DNA of 64,000 bases from Nakamurella flava (GCF_005298075.1 NZ_SZZH01000004.1:1-64000), one strand, 5' to 3'; shown: positions 1 to 8,807, counted from the first letter of the stretch. Notes: generated by a model not told the origin, from the letters alone. Made by a program: numbers and translations.

Positions 1-593
1 TGTCGGGGTCGTTGGTGCAGTGGCTGCGCGACAACCTGGGCATCATCTCCTCGGCCCCGGAGATCGAGACGCTGGCCAACACCGTGGAAGACAATGGTGG
101 GGCGTATTTCGTGCCCGCGTTCTCCGGGCTGTTCGCCCCCTATTGGCGGGACGACGCCCGCGGGGCGATCGTCGGGCTGACCCGGTATGTGAACAAGGGG
201 CATTTGGCGCGGGCGGTGCTGGAGGCCACCGCGTTCCAGACCCGTGAGGTGCTCGATGCGATGAACGCCGACTCCGGGGTCGACCTGACTGCGCTCAAGG
301 TCGACGGCGGCATGGTGGTCAACGAAACCCTGATGCAGTTCCAGGCCGACATCCTGGGGGTCCCGGTGATCCGGCCCGTGGTCAACGAGACCACCGCCCT
401 GGGCGCGGCGTACGCGGCGGGTCTGGCCGTCGGGTTCTGGTCGTCCGAGGACGACATCCGCGCGAACTGGGCCGAGGACAAGCGGTGGAACCCGCAGATG
501 GACACCACCGAACGCGACCGCCTGTACCGGCAGTGGAAGAAAGCCGTCACCAAGACCATGGACTGGGTCGACGACGACATCAGCGCCAGCTGA
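1..593 (+). CDS. glpK: Glycerol kinase, C-terminal part (5' end outside window)
   Basis: Carboxy-terminal part of glycerol kinase, the cytoplasmic enzyme that makes sn-glycerol 3-phosphate from glycerol and ATP. The frame is open from the window edge (first full codon at base 3), so 196 residues are visible of about 500 usual for the family. Seen directly: [11 protein letters not shown] about 37 residues in, then the FGGY-kinase signature region [16 protein letters not shown], and the C-terminal segment [15 protein letters not shown]. These segments are characteristic of GlpK rather than xylulose or gluconate kinases. The gene ends in an accessory-looking spacer of repeats, so no downstream operon partner is evident. 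The upstream partner (glpF or glpD would be usual) cannot be seen. Confidence 0.95.
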   Translation, partial: SGSLVQWLRDNLGIISSAPEIETLANTVEDNGGAYFVPAFSGLFAPYWRDDARGAIVGLTRYVNKGHLARAVLEATAFQTREVLDAMNADSGVDLTALKVDGGMVVNETLMQFQADILGVPVIRPVVNETTALGAAYAAGLAVGFWSSEDDIRANWAEDKRWNPQMDTTERDRLYRQWKKAVTKTMDWVDDDISAS

Positions 594-643
594 GTCCGAC
601 TCGTCTCCGCCGGGGCCTGGGCTGAGCCTCTGCGGTGGGTGTC

Positions 644-894
644 GAGTTGATCATCGTCTGCGGACTCCAGTGGCGAGTTGATCATCGTGTCCGAGCTGAG
701 CGATGAGTTGATCATCGTGTCCGGCTGGGACCGTGAGCAGTAGCGGGCGCCACACCGCTGCGCACTGTGCAGACGATGATCAACTCACCTCCGAGGGTGC
801 AGGCGATGATCAACTCCGATGACATCGGTCCCATGGGCCGCGAAAACGCCGAGTTGATCATCGCGAGAGGGCCCCGCGACGAGTTGATCATCGT
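644..894. repeat. Cluster of seven phased GAGTTGATCATCGY 14-mers
   Basis: Forward copies of GAGTTGATCATCGY begin at 644, 675, 705, 851 and 881; inverted copies occupy 773-786 and 803-816. Start-to-start distances between close neighbours are 31, 30, 30 and 30 bases, near three helical turns. Copies at 675, 705 and 881 continue with GTCCG; those at 644, 773 and 803 continue with CTGC. The motif core contains the palindrome TGATCA. I do not recognise the family. A protein-binding array or a decayed non-autonomous mobile element are both possible. Confidence 0.85.
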
Positions 895-934
895 GTCCGA
901 GTCCGACTCAGCCCCCCAGCATCGAGTGAGACAG

Positions 935-980
935 AACCGCGAAGCCGGTCGCCCCGTGTCGGGCGGCCGGCTTCGCGGTT
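935..980. terminator. Long perfect hairpin, probable terminator
   Basis: AACCGCGAAGCCGG at 935-948 pairs perfectly with CCGGCTTCGCGGTT at 967-980, and an inner CGCCC/GGGCG can extend the stem. No T-tract follows, as is common in actinobacteria. It lies just before the amidase start and would isolate that gene from upstream transcription. Confidence 0.6.
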
Positions 981-1020
981 GCGCGGCCGGCCCCGCTGCC
1001 ATCAAGTGCGACACTGCAGC

Positions 1021-2460
1021 GTGCCGAACGAACCGCTGCCGCTGACTGCCCGCGGAGCAGCAGACTCGGCTGATCCGACACGACTCGATACCGTGCGCCT
1101 CGCAGCGGCGCTGCGGCGCCGCGAGCTCAGCTCGGTCGAGCTGACGCGGGCCCTCCTGGACCGCATCGAGCGCCTCGACGGCGCCCGATCGTTCGACGGA
1201 AACCCCCACCACATCAACGCTTTCGTCAGGGTCGACGCCGAGGACGCCCTGGCCGCGGCGGCCGCCGCCGACCGGCGCCGGGCCGCCGACCCCGACAACA
1301 CTCCCCCGCTGTGCGGCATCCCCGTCGCCCTCAAGGACCTCATCGCCGTGGCGGGCCGGTCGGTCACCGCATCGTCAGCCGTGTTGGCCGACGCTCCGCC
1401 GGCCGACCGGGACAGCGATGTCTGGGCCACCCTGCGGGCGCAGGGGATGGTCCACCTCGGGCACGTGCACACCCACGAGTTCGCCGCCGGCGGGACCACC
1501 GACCAGGTCGGCAATCCCTGGGATCTCGCCCGGTCAGCCGGCGGGTCGAGTGGTGGATCGGCCGCTGCGGTCGCGGCCCGGCTGGTTCCGCTGTCCGTCG
1601 GCACGGACACCATGGGCTCGGTCCGGATCCCTGCGGCGCTGACCGGAACCAGCGCGATCAAGCCGACCCAGGGCGCCATCTCGACGCGCGGGGTGATCCC
1701 CCTGGCGCCGTCGTTGGACGACATCGGCCCGATGGCCCGGACCGTCGCCGACGCGGCCCTGCTGTTGGGGGCACTGACCGGCATGGACTATCCCCTGACC
1801 CCGCGAGCGGGTCGGCGCCCGTTGGCCGGCACCCGGATCGCCGTCACCCACCGCGTCGCCGCCGATCGCTGCGACCCCGACGTCCTCGACGGTGGGCAGA
1901 CCGCAGTCCAGGCCGCTCTCCGGCTGGGCGCCGAGATCGTCGAGCTGGAGCCCGGTCCCGCGCCCGACGCGGCCCTGGCCGGGACGCTCATCCGGTACGA
2001 GATGGCCGCGCACCACCGGGCCTACCGTTCCCGTCGAGACCACTACCGGCCGATGGTGCGGGACCAACTCGACGCCATCGGCATCGGCCCCACCCGCGAG
2101 GAGTACGAGGCCGCACGGGACCGCCGACGGTCCCTGCGTCAAGCCTGGGAGGGGTGGTTCGCCGAGCATGACGTCGACGCCGTCCTGGAGCCGACCGTGG
2201 TGATGACGGCTCCGCTGCGGGCCGTTCCCGGATCGTCCGTCCAGGACGATCCCGTCGTCCACCAGCACTTGTCGGAGTACCCGGCCCTGTGGAACCTCAC
2301 CGGCCAACCGGCCATCGCCCTGCCCGCCGGCCTCGGGTCCCGCACCGGCCTGCCCGCCGGCGTGTCCCTGACCGGCAGCCGGAACAGCGAGACCAGTCTC
2401 GTCCCGATCGCGCTCGACCTGCAGGCCGTCCTGGGAGTCGCCGGACCGCCATTCATCTGA
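1021..2460 (+). CDS. Amidase-signature family hydrolase
   Basis: Cytoplasmic serine hydrolase of the amidase-signature family (479 residues), which cleaves carboxamides with a Ser-cisSer-Lys triad. The triad is visible: Lys105 in PVALKDL, cis-Ser176 in SAGGSSGGS, and nucleophile Ser200 in GTDTMGSVRIP; the 24-residue Ser-Ser spacing matches the family. The usual GTDTGGS is GTDTMGS here. GatA of the tRNA amidotransferase is unlikely, because there is no gatC or gatB neighbour and the N-terminus differs. The substrate cannot be told. The GTG at 1021 is chosen because the open frame upstream runs into the hairpin at 935-980. No clear ribosome binding site is present; GACACT five bases before the start may be a -10 for a leaderless transcript. 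Confidence 0.85.
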   Translation: MPNEPLPLTARGAADSADPTRLDTVRLAAALRRRELSSVELTRALLDRIERLDGARSFDGNPHHINAFVRVDAEDALAAAAAADRRRAADPDNTPPLCGIPVALKDLIAVAGRSVTASSAVLADAPPADRDSDVWATLRAQGMVHLGHVHTHEFAAGGTTDQVGNPWDLARSAGGSSGGSAAAVAARLVPLSVGTDTMGSVRIPAALTGTSAIKPTQGAISTRGVIPLAPSLDDIGPMARTVADAALLLGALTGMDYPLTPRAGRRPLAGTRIAVTHRVAADRCDPDVLDGGQTAVQAALRLGAEIVELEPGPAPDAALAGTLIRYEMAAHHRAYRSRRDHYRPMVRDQLDAIGIGPTREEYEAARDRRRSLRQAWEGWFAEHDVDAVLEPTVVMTAPLRAVPGSSVQDDPVVHQHLSEYPALWNLTGQPAIALPAGLGSRTGLPAGVSLTGSRNSETSLVPIALDLQAVLGVAGPPFI

Positions 2461-2480
2461 CGGCCGTCGTGTCGCACCTC

Positions 2481-2498
2481 CGTCACCCGCAGGTGACG
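2481..2498. terminator. Small hairpin between convergent genes
   Basis: CGTCACC (2481-2487), loop CGCA, GGTGACG (2492-2498). It lies between the end of the amidase gene and the end of the oppositely oriented frameshifted gene, so it could terminate both. Confidence 0.45.
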
Positions 2499-2503
2499 CC
2501 GCT

Positions 2504-2961
2504 TCACAGGCCCACCGTCCCCGGCAGACCCATCAGATGACCTTCATGAAAGACGTCGGCAATGAGTCTGCGCTTCGCGTCGACGGACGTCACCGGGGCG
2601 ACGACCAATTCGGCCCCGAAACCTGACAGCGTCAGCGCATCGAGTTCGCTGATCAGGTCTGAGATCTCGTGTGGCTCGAAGGAGTACTCGAGGCCGATAC
2701 TCTGGTCGCCCTCCCAGGGCGGGGGGGGTCGTCGAGTTCCCAGGCGGCGACCATGTGCACGACGTCCCACGACGCGATCTCCCAGACCCGTCGCCATCGC
2801 CGCCAGACCGTCCGGGTCGGCCCCGGATACAGGAACCGCACGTGTCCGACGTCCCGTCCTCGATGAACCAGACGGAACACGGCGGGATTACCCCACTCCT
2901 CGACCGCCCGGTGCCAGCCTGCAGACGGTGCCTCGTCACCCGCCGACTCGGCATCGCTCAC
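2504..2961 (-). pseudogene. Small hypothetical protein gene with a one-base frameshift in a C8 tract
   Basis: Two overlapping minus-strand frames each look real over half their length. The first starts MSDAESAGDEAPS at 2961 and reads sensibly to WELDDPP. The second reads sensibly from PWEGDQSIGLEYSF to the stop at 2504. They meet at eight consecutive C on the coding strand (2721-2728); a ninth C would join them into one protein of about 152 residues. Without it the first frame continues into low-complexity sequence and ends at 2653. The start codon overlaps the stop of the upstream EEP gene (ATGA), so it was the last gene of that operon. I do not recognise the product. Either this is a real slippage mutation or a homopolymer sequencing error. 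Confidence 0.75.
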
Positions 2962-3977
2962 GAAACGATCCGGGTCCGAGCCAACCGCGCCACCACGGCC
3001 CGGTGGTCACTGTCCCCCACCCGGTACGTCCGGGTCCCCAGGACCGTCCACACCTCCGGACGGACCAGGACGTGGTCGATGGGGGTGGCCAGCAGAGCGG
3101 GGATGCGGGCCGGCCAGGTGCCTTCCGCGCCCCGCCCGACCATCGTGGCCGCGTCGACGTAGGGCGCGAGGTCGGCCATCGGCTCGTGGTCGAGGGTGGT
3201 GTTGAAGTCACCGGCGACGATCGCATTCGGCCGCGAGCGGGCCACGTCCACAGCCGCGGGCACGTACGTGCGCCAGGCCCCCAAGCCGACCAGCGTCATC
3301 GGGGCGGGCGGGTGCACCGCGGCCAGGGTCGGTCCGTCATGCCCGTCGGGTTCGGCCACCGCCGCCCCCAACTGCATCTCCGGGGCGTCGACCTGCCGGT
3401 ACCGGCCCAACCGTTCGTCGACCAGCAGCCAGGTCTCCCCGGTGGGCCACAGGTTTTCCCGGGTGCCGAACGACTGCATCCGCCGCCCGTGCGCGGCCAG
3501 CCCGTCGACCACGGCGGCAGCCAACACCGCGGGGCATTCCGGCAGCGCCAGCACGGTGGCGTCCTCGGCCACCGCCCGCTCCACGATGGCCGGGGCATCG
3601 GCCGCCCCCATCAACGTGTTGAGCAGCAGGACCACCACGTCGGGTTCGCCGGACGCCGTGGCCCGGCGGGGCAGCGCGTGACCGGCCCAGCCCTGCTCCG
3701 CCAGCGCGGCGACACTGCCCGCGGCGACCCCGGCCGACAGAGCCGCCACCGCCCCGGCCGTGAACGACAGCACCGGCCGTCGGAGCGCCCGCCGACCGAC
3801 CACCGCCATTCCTGCGGTCCCGGCGGTCAACGCCCCGAGCACCGTCCGGAAGGACACCGCGTGCACCAGGCCCGTCTGGTGGGCCACCCCGAAACGCACC
3901 GGCCGACGGGTCACCGCCGCGGCCATCGCCCCCAGACCCACCGCACCCGCCCAGCGGAGCGCTCCCCGCGGCGTCAT
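2958..3977 (-). CDS. Membrane-anchored endonuclease/exonuclease/phosphatase (EEP) family protein
   Basis: A 339-residue protein whose first 100 residues contain hydrophobic segments and whose remainder is an EEP-fold hydrolase domain. Motifs in order: LLLNTLMG (metal-site Asn), LALPECP (metal-site Glu), AGDFNTTLDH (catalytic Asp and Asn), PIDHVLV and the terminal SDHRAVVA (Asp-His pair). EEP enzymes cleave phosphodiesters or phosphomonoesters of nucleic acids, lipids or inositides. With the domain predicted outside the membrane, an extracellular phosphodiester substrate is likely, but which one is unknown. It overlaps the upstream paralogue by four bases and the downstream frameshifted gene by four bases, so the three were translationally coupled. 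Confidence 0.8.
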   Translation of the reverse strand: MTPRGALRWAGAVGLGAMAAAVTRRPVRFGVAHQTGLVHAVSFRTVLGALTAGTAGMAVVGRRALRRPVLSFTAGAVAALSAGVAAGSVAALAEQGWAGHALPRRATASGEPDVVVLLLNTLMGAADAPAIVERAVAEDATVLALPECPAVLAAAVVDGLAAHGRRMQSFGTRENLWPTGETWLLVDERLGRYRQVDAPEMQLGAAVAEPDGHDGPTLAAVHPPAPMTLVGLGAWRTYVPAAVDVARSRPNAIVAGDFNTTLDHEPMADLAPYVDAATMVGRGAEGTWPARIPALLATPIDHVLVRPEVWTVLGTRTYRVGDSDHRAVVARLARTRIVS

Positions 3978-5065
3978 CGTCCTGCCCCGGCGGCCGGGGC
4001 GACCAACTCGACCACCAGTCCGCGATGATCGCTGGCCCCCGACTGCACCGTGTGCGCCGCAGCCACCGACCAGTCCGCCGGGTCGAACAGCAAGTGATCG
4101 ATGGGCGCGCCGAGGAGGACCGGCCAGTCCGACGGCCAGGTGCCCTGGGCCCCGGCGCCCGCGGCCCGGGCGGCGTCGACCGCGCCGCCCAGGTCGTGCA
4201 GCGGCTGGTGGTCCAGGGTGGCGTTGAAGTCGCCGGCCACGATGGCCGATCCGCCGTCCGCGGCGGTCGGGATGGCCAGGGCCGCCGCCGCGGCGACCGT
4301 CCGGGTCCAGGTGTCGTACCCGAAGTCACTGGTCGGCGGGGTGGTGTGCACTGCGGCCAGGGTGGGACCACCGGACACCACCGGGACGACCCGCACCGCC
4401 CCCAGCCCGACCGACGGGGTGTCGAGCATCCGGTACTGCCCCATCGACGCCGCGACCAGCAGGCTCGTCTCGGCCCCCTCGTAGGGCTGCTCACGATGCG
4501 CGAAGACCTGGTACCCACGGTCGGCGACGGCGGGATCGGCGGCGATCTTCTCGGCCATCCGCCCGGTGGTCTCCGGGAGCGCGACGACGTCCGCGCCGGC
4601 GTCCGCGGCGAGCCGGGCGATCTGGGCGGGGGTGGTCGCCCCACCCTCGGTGTTGTACTCGAGCACCGTCACCGTGGACGGGCCGTCCGACACCGGTCCA
4701 GGGGCCGCGTTCGCGGTGGGCACGGAACGGAAACCGAGCACGCCGGCATTGACCACGGCGACCGCCAGGGCCGCCCCGGCGACCGCCCACCACACCCCCC
4801 GGTCGCGGTGCCGACGCCGCAGCAGGGCCACGACGGCCACCAGCAACGCCACAGCGCCCGCTGCCACCACCGCCCAGCCCCGGAAAGAGATGAGATGCAG
4901 CAGACCGGGAACGGCCCCCAGCCCGAAGGTCGCGGGGAAGGTCAGCACGGCGGCCACGGCCAGCAGCACCAGCGCGACGACCACGGTCAGCCAGCGGCTC
5001 CGCCCCCGGGGCGGGGGCGGCGACGGATCGACCGGCGCCGGGGCCGCGGCTGAAGAGGGCGTCAT
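3974..5065 (-). CDS. Membrane-anchored EEP family protein, paralogue of the next gene
   Basis: A 363-residue protein. Three hydrophobic segments (starting LTVVVALVLLAVAAV, GWAVVAAGAVALLV and VWWAVAGAALAVAVV) occupy roughly residues 24-110 behind a Pro-rich cytoplasmic start, followed by an EEP domain. Motifs: LEYNTEGG, VVALPETTG (metal-site Glu), AGDFNATLDH, PIDHLLF and SDHRGLVVEL, all in the usual order. It resembles the downstream protein across its whole length, so the pair arose by duplication. Its ATG overlaps nothing upstream, and the next gene starts within its stop (4-base overlap). It is first in a short operon that is divergent from the NlpC/P60-like gene, with about 160 bases between the two starts. 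Confidence 0.8.
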   Translation of the reverse strand: MTPSSAAAPAPVDPSPPPPRGRSRWLTVVVALVLLAVAAVLTFPATFGLGAVPGLLHLISFRGWAVVAAGAVALLVAVVALLRRRHRDRGVWWAVAGAALAVAVVNAGVLGFRSVPTANAAPGPVSDGPSTVTVLEYNTEGGATTPAQIARLAADAGADVVALPETTGRMAEKIAADPAVADRGYQVFAHREQPYEGAETSLLVAASMGQYRMLDTPSVGLGAVRVVPVVSGGPTLAAVHTTPPTSDFGYDTWTRTVAAAAALAIPTAADGGSAIVAGDFNATLDHQPLHDLGGAVDAARAAGAGAQGTWPSDWPVLLGAPIDHLLFDPADWSVAAAHTVQSGASDHRGLVVELVAPAAGAGR

Positions 5066-5223
5066 GACCGTCCCGACGCGTCGGGCCCGGGACCGTTGCC
5101 CGGGGCGCGGAAGTGGACGGCAAGATCACCCCCCACCCGTACGAGGGTAGAGCGACGCCGTCCCGCCACCCGCCTCCAGCGCGCTGCCACCATCGGAACG
5201 TGGGGGACGTGCGAGGTACACCG

Positions 5224-6066
5224 GTGATCGAGGGTGGCGCCGAACTGCCGGCCCTGGCCCCGGTGGACGTGGCGCCCGGCTACCGGTCGCCGTACACGGT
5301 CCGCTGGACGCGACCCGCCGACGAGCGGCTCTCCGGGTTCGACCAGCCGCCCTGGAACGACCCCCGCGAGCAGGCCGTCATCCCGTTCGCACAGTGGTCC
5401 TCGCCGGCGACCCAGGCGCGCTGGGGGACCTGGGGGCCGCGAGCCCGCCGCTACCCCGCCCCGGCCGTGCGGCTGCGCGGGCGGGCCGCCCGCGAGCGGC
5501 TGCTCACCGTCGCGGCCGCGCTGCTGGGCACGGACTACCAGCACCACCACGTACCGGCCTGGTCGCCGCCCGACGGCTGGCCGCAGAAGCCGGTGCACTC
5601 CGGGCTCCGCGGGCCCGGTCTGGACTGCAGCAACTACGTCGGCTTCGTCTACTCCTACGCCCTGGGGTACGACCTGCCGACCGGCGTGGTCGCCCAGTCC
5701 GAACTGCATCGCAGCACCAGCGAGGGGGCGCTGCTGTCGCATCGCGTCGGTGTCGTCCCCTGCCCGACCGACCCGGCCGGCGCCGGCTGGGACCCGGCCG
5801 CCCACCAGGCGTTCGTGGCCGCTCTGGAACCCGGCGACGTCCTCTATTTGCGCAACACCTCCGGCATCGTCTCGCACGCCGTCCTCTGGCTCGGGGACTG
5901 CGGCGTCGGCCCGACCGACCTGCCGCTGGTCATCGACTGCGGCGGCGGCAACATCGTCGACGCCCGGCGCACCCCGATCCCGGCCGGCGTGCGGATCCGC
6001 CCCTACCGGCCCGTCGGGTGGTACGCCCGGAACACCGCCTGGGCGCACCGGATCGTGCCCGACTGA
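5224..6066 (+). CDS. NlpC/P60-like cysteine hydrolase
   Basis: A 280-residue protein with an NlpC/P60-type papain-fold region: the nucleophile Cys135 lies in GPGLDCSNYVGFVYS at the start of a helix, His218 lies in GIVSHAVLWLG, and a following VIDCGGG strand supplies a possible third polar residue. Family members hydrolyse cell-wall peptides or other amide substrates. No signal peptide is visible at the chosen start, so a cytoplasmic or non-classical location is possible. The GTG at 5224 has GAGG seven bases upstream; an in-frame GTG at 5200 is an alternative. The N-terminal 100 residues (Pro, Trp and Arg rich) are not recognised. A weak hairpin (CTGAGC/GCTCAG, 6063-6083) overlaps the stop. 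Confidence 0.7.
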   Translation: MIEGGAELPALAPVDVAPGYRSPYTVRWTRPADERLSGFDQPPWNDPREQAVIPFAQWSSPATQARWGTWGPRARRYPAPAVRLRGRAARERLLTVAAALLGTDYQHHHVPAWSPPDGWPQKPVHSGLRGPGLDCSNYVGFVYSYALGYDLPTGVVAQSELHRSTSEGALLSHRVGVVPCPTDPAGAGWDPAAHQAFVAALEPGDVLYLRNTSGIVSHAVLWLGDCGVGPTDLPLVIDCGGGNIVDARRTPIPAGVRIRPYRPVGWYARNTAWAHRIVPD

Positions 6067-6079
6067 GCTCGGCGCGGGC

Positions 6080-8026
6080 TCAGTGGCAGCTGGGCGCCTC
6101 ACCGTGACCGCCGCTGCCCGGTTGCGGCGGCACGTCCAGCGCCGGGTTGCGGTCGAAGAAGCCGAACGGCTTGAGCCAGAACGAGACGGTGTCCACCGGC
6201 ATCACCGGCCAGTCCTCGGGGCGGGTGATGTGGTGGATGCCGAACACGTACCAGAGCACGACGTCGGTGTTCTCCAGCGGCTCGTCGTCGGCAATCCAGT
6301 CGCTGATGCCGGCATCGATGTCGCTCTGCGTCGGATACGTTCCGGCGGGCCACTTCTCGTCGTCGTGGTGGCGCGTCACCCACAGGTTGTGGCCCATCAC
6401 CGGGGCCCGCAGGTACTGCGGGGCGGCCGGGTCCATCATCACCGGGAACGTCGCCGTCGGCACCAGCTTGTAGCCGGGGGCGGTGCCGAGGCCGTTCGGC
6501 TTGTTCGGGTTGACCACCTTCCAGGCCCGCTGGGTCTCGTACTTCCAGTCCCGGCCGGACTGCGCCTCCGACGCGATGGGAGTGGCGGTGGTCGTCAGGG
6601 CCAGGCCGTACGGGTTGTCTGGGCCGACCGGCTCGGCGTGCGAGTCGATCTCGAGCACCGTGTTGTCCTGGCCGTCGACATCCAGGTCCATCCGGGCGAC
6701 CAGGAAGTGCTGATGGAACGGGGCGTAGGTGCGGTGGTCGACCAGGGTGCCGGTGGCGGGCACGGGCGCACCCTCGGGAATCGGCGTGGTCACCATGATC
6801 CCGGTGGCCCGGACCTCGCACTCGATGTTGCCGTCCTGGTAGAAGCGCCAGTAGACGAGGTACTCGTAGTTGGCGACCGTCGCGTGGATCGACACCACGA
6901 ACCGGCGGGCCCGGCGCACCTCGGTGCGGCCGTTGATCGAGTCGACGTGCTTCCAGAGGACGGCGTTGTCCTCCTCGTGCAGGCACACCGCGTTGGCGAT
7001 GGTGAACGGCTCACCCGTGGAGTCGGTCAGAACGGCGTCCAGGTAACGAATCTCGCCCAGGCAGTCACAGCCCAGCGTCAACGACGTGGTCATGTACCCC
7101 AGGCCCCACTCACCGACGTCGTAGGCGGTGCGGCGGTAGTGGTCGAAGCTGGAATCGCGGTAAGGGACGATCATCTCGGCGAACGACATCCGGTAGGCGA
7201 CCTCCCGCCGGCGGCCGTGGTCGTCGTAGGCGACCTGGTAGAGCACCGGCCCCTCGCGGTAGTTGAAGCCGATCCGGAACGACCAGTTCTGCCAACGGAT
7301 CTCGGACCCGTCGATCTCGAACGACACCCCGTCGGGCTGGGTGATGTGCAGGGGCTTGATGTCGTCCCGCAGGGTCTGGCCCGGCACCAGGTCCGGCTCG
7401 TACTCGCCCATCACCGGCGCCGGCGCGGCCACCACGTCGGCCCGGTCGATGTCCAGCAGCTCCATGGTGTTCATGTCGACGATGAACTTGAGCCCGGACA
7501 CCGGGTTCGCGTACGGGTTGCCGGTGGGCGACGACCGCAACCACACGTCGGCCCAGCCGAGCCGCTTGTCCCGCCACTGTTCGGGCATCAGCGCCTTGCC
7601 GTAGGTCCAGACGTCGATCAGCACCAGATCCAGGTCGGTGATGCCGCGTTCGGCCAGCGCCGCCACCACCCGCGGGTCCTTCTTCAGCGCCACCTCGCAC
7701 TCGTGCCACTCGTCGGGCGTGAAGTTGGGGGTCACCCCGGGGACGGCGGTGAACGACAGCACCCGGTCGGCCGTCTCGTCCTCCCCCAGTTCGACCAGGG
7801 CCTCGTAGGTGGCGTTGTCGGCCCGGTCCCACAACACCGACAACGACCGCCGGGCCGGACGGCCCGCCTCACCCCGGGTGAAGGCCAGCACATCGGCCTT
7901 GGCCGGCTCGTCCAGCGTGATCGACGCGAACCGTCGGGTCGGGGCGAGGTGGTCGGCCGCGCGCAGCGCCGCCGTGGTCCGGCGGAACTCCTGCTCGGAC
8001 AGGGCATCAAGCGGGTGGATCGCCAC
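6080..8026 (-). CDS. Copper-containing primary amine oxidase (TPQ enzyme)
   Basis: A 648-residue copper amine oxidase, which oxidatively deaminates primary amines to aldehyde, ammonia and hydrogen peroxide. The tyrosine that becomes topaquinone is Tyr387 in TVANYEY; the catalytic base is Asp303 in AYDVGEWGLG; copper ligands are the two His of FHQHFLVARMD and the His of FGIHHITRPEDW. Each numbered residue lies about five positions after its counterpart in the Arthrobacter phenylethylamine oxidase, and the length is the same. The GTG at 8026 was chosen because AAGGAG lies six bases upstream; the ATG at 8050 would overlap that site. No signal peptide is seen, so it is probably cytoplasmic. It converges with the NlpC/P60-like gene. 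Confidence 0.95.
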   Translation of the reverse strand: MAIHPLDALSEQEFRRTTAALRAADHLAPTRRFASITLDEPAKADVLAFTRGEAGRPARRSLSVLWDRADNATYEALVELGEDETADRVLSFTAVPGVTPNFTPDEWHECEVALKKDPRVVAALAERGITDLDLVLIDVWTYGKALMPEQWRDKRLGWADVWLRSSPTGNPYANPVSGLKFIVDMNTMELLDIDRADVVAAPAPVMGEYEPDLVPGQTLRDDIKPLHITQPDGVSFEIDGSEIRWQNWSFRIGFNYREGPVLYQVAYDDHGRRREVAYRMSFAEMIVPYRDSSFDHYRRTAYDVGEWGLGYMTTSLTLGCDCLGEIRYLDAVLTDSTGEPFTIANAVCLHEEDNAVLWKHVDSINGRTEVRRARRFVVSIHATVANYEYLVYWRFYQDGNIECEVRATGIMVTTPIPEGAPVPATGTLVDHRTYAPFHQHFLVARMDLDVDGQDNTVLEIDSHAEPVGPDNPYGLALTTTATPIASEAQSGRDWKYETQRAWKVVNPNKPNGLGTAPGYKLVPTATFPVMMDPAAPQYLRAPVMGHNLWVTRHHDDEKWPAGTYPTQSDIDAGISDWIADDEPLENTDVVLWYVFGIHHITRPEDWPVMPVDTVSFWLKPFGFFDRNPALDVPPQPGSGGHGEAPSCH

Positions 8027-8312
8027 CGGGTTCTCCTTACGGTCCGGCACCGCCGCCGTGCGGTGTCCGGCCAGTATGCCGAGGCGGAGCCGTCCCGCCG
8101 GGAGGGACCACCCGATGGCGGGGGTCCTGACCGGCGGGTCGGTGGTTGCCTCGACCCACCGGGGCAGCCATAGTCAGACGGAGGGGGCACGACCGGGTAC
8201 TGCCCGACGGTCCGTCATGCGCGGTCCGTTCGCGTCCCCGGTCCGACCACGGGCCCCAGGCCGGGCGCATCCGTTCGGCCGCCGACCGATCGACCCGTCA
8301 GGAGCGCTCTTC

Positions 8313-8807
8313 GTGGCCACTCGGCTCACCGTGACCCAGACCTACGACGCACCCCCGGCTGCGGTGTTCGCCCTCTTCGGCGACCGCGCCTTCATCGAGG
8401 GGCGGGTGGAACGGTCCGGCGGCATCGACCCGCAGGTCGTCTCCGTGGACACCACCCCGGACGGCCTGACGATCGTCACCCGGCAGGGCATCCCCGCCTC
8501 GGCGCTGCCCTCGATGGTCTCGTCGATGATGAAGGACGACCCGGTCACCGAGCGGACCGAGCAGTGGCGGGCCGACGGCGACTCCTACGTCGCCGACTTC
8601 TCGGTGTCGGTCAAGGGCGCCCCGGCGTCCCTCAAGGGGACCATGACGCTGCGGCCGGCCGGTGCGGGCTCCCAGCTCGACGTCGTCGGCGACGCGGTCG
8701 TGCCCATCCCGATCTTCGGCGGCAAGATCGAGCAGGTCATCGCCGAGCAGGTCCGTGAGCTGCTGGAGGACGAGCAGGTCTACACCCGCGAGCGCCTGGC
8801 CTCCTGA
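8313..8807 (+). CDS. DUF2505 family protein (START/SRPBCC-like fold)
   Basis: A 164-residue protein of the actinobacterial DUF2505 family, believed to adopt the START/SRPBCC ligand-binding fold. Seen: the opening strand LTVTQTYDAPPAAVFALF, a central TVRQ-like strand (IVTRQGIPASALPS), and the closing VPIPIFGGKIEQVIAEQV helix that is the family's most conserved region. The function is unknown; family members are usually single small cytoplasmic proteins. The GTG at 8313 is preceded by GGAG eight bases upstream. The 286 bases between the amine oxidase start and this gene show no other gene or clear signal. Confidence 0.8.
   Translation: MATRLTVTQTYDAPPAAVFALFGDRAFIEGRVERSGGIDPQVVSVDTTPDGLTIVTRQGIPASALPSMVSSMMKDDPVTERTEQWRADGDSYVADFSVSVKGAPASLKGTMTLRPAGAGSQLDVVGDAVVPIPIFGGKIEQVIAEQVRELLEDEQVYTRERLAS

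Larger units (their letters stand above)
594..1020. other. Gene-free spacer between glpK and the amidase gene
   Basis: This 427-base stretch holds no frame with coding character. It contains the seven-copy 14-mer cluster (644-894) and a long hairpin (935-980), both listed separately. The only frames through it are those created by the repeats themselves, which read Met-Ile-Asn-Ser at each copy on one strand. Confidence 0.7.

Noticed and set aside
644-894. CRISPR array
   Set aside because: The 14-mer repeats occur in both orientations, the spacers are not unique units of one length (30 to 68 bases start to start), and no cas gene is present.
5234-8173. A 979-residue plus-strand frame across the NlpC/P60-like and amine oxidase genes
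   Set aside because: It is a frame shadow made by the high GC at third positions of the real genes. Its translation is low-complexity Arg, Pro and Gly sequence, and the minus-strand amine oxidase has all catalytic motifs.
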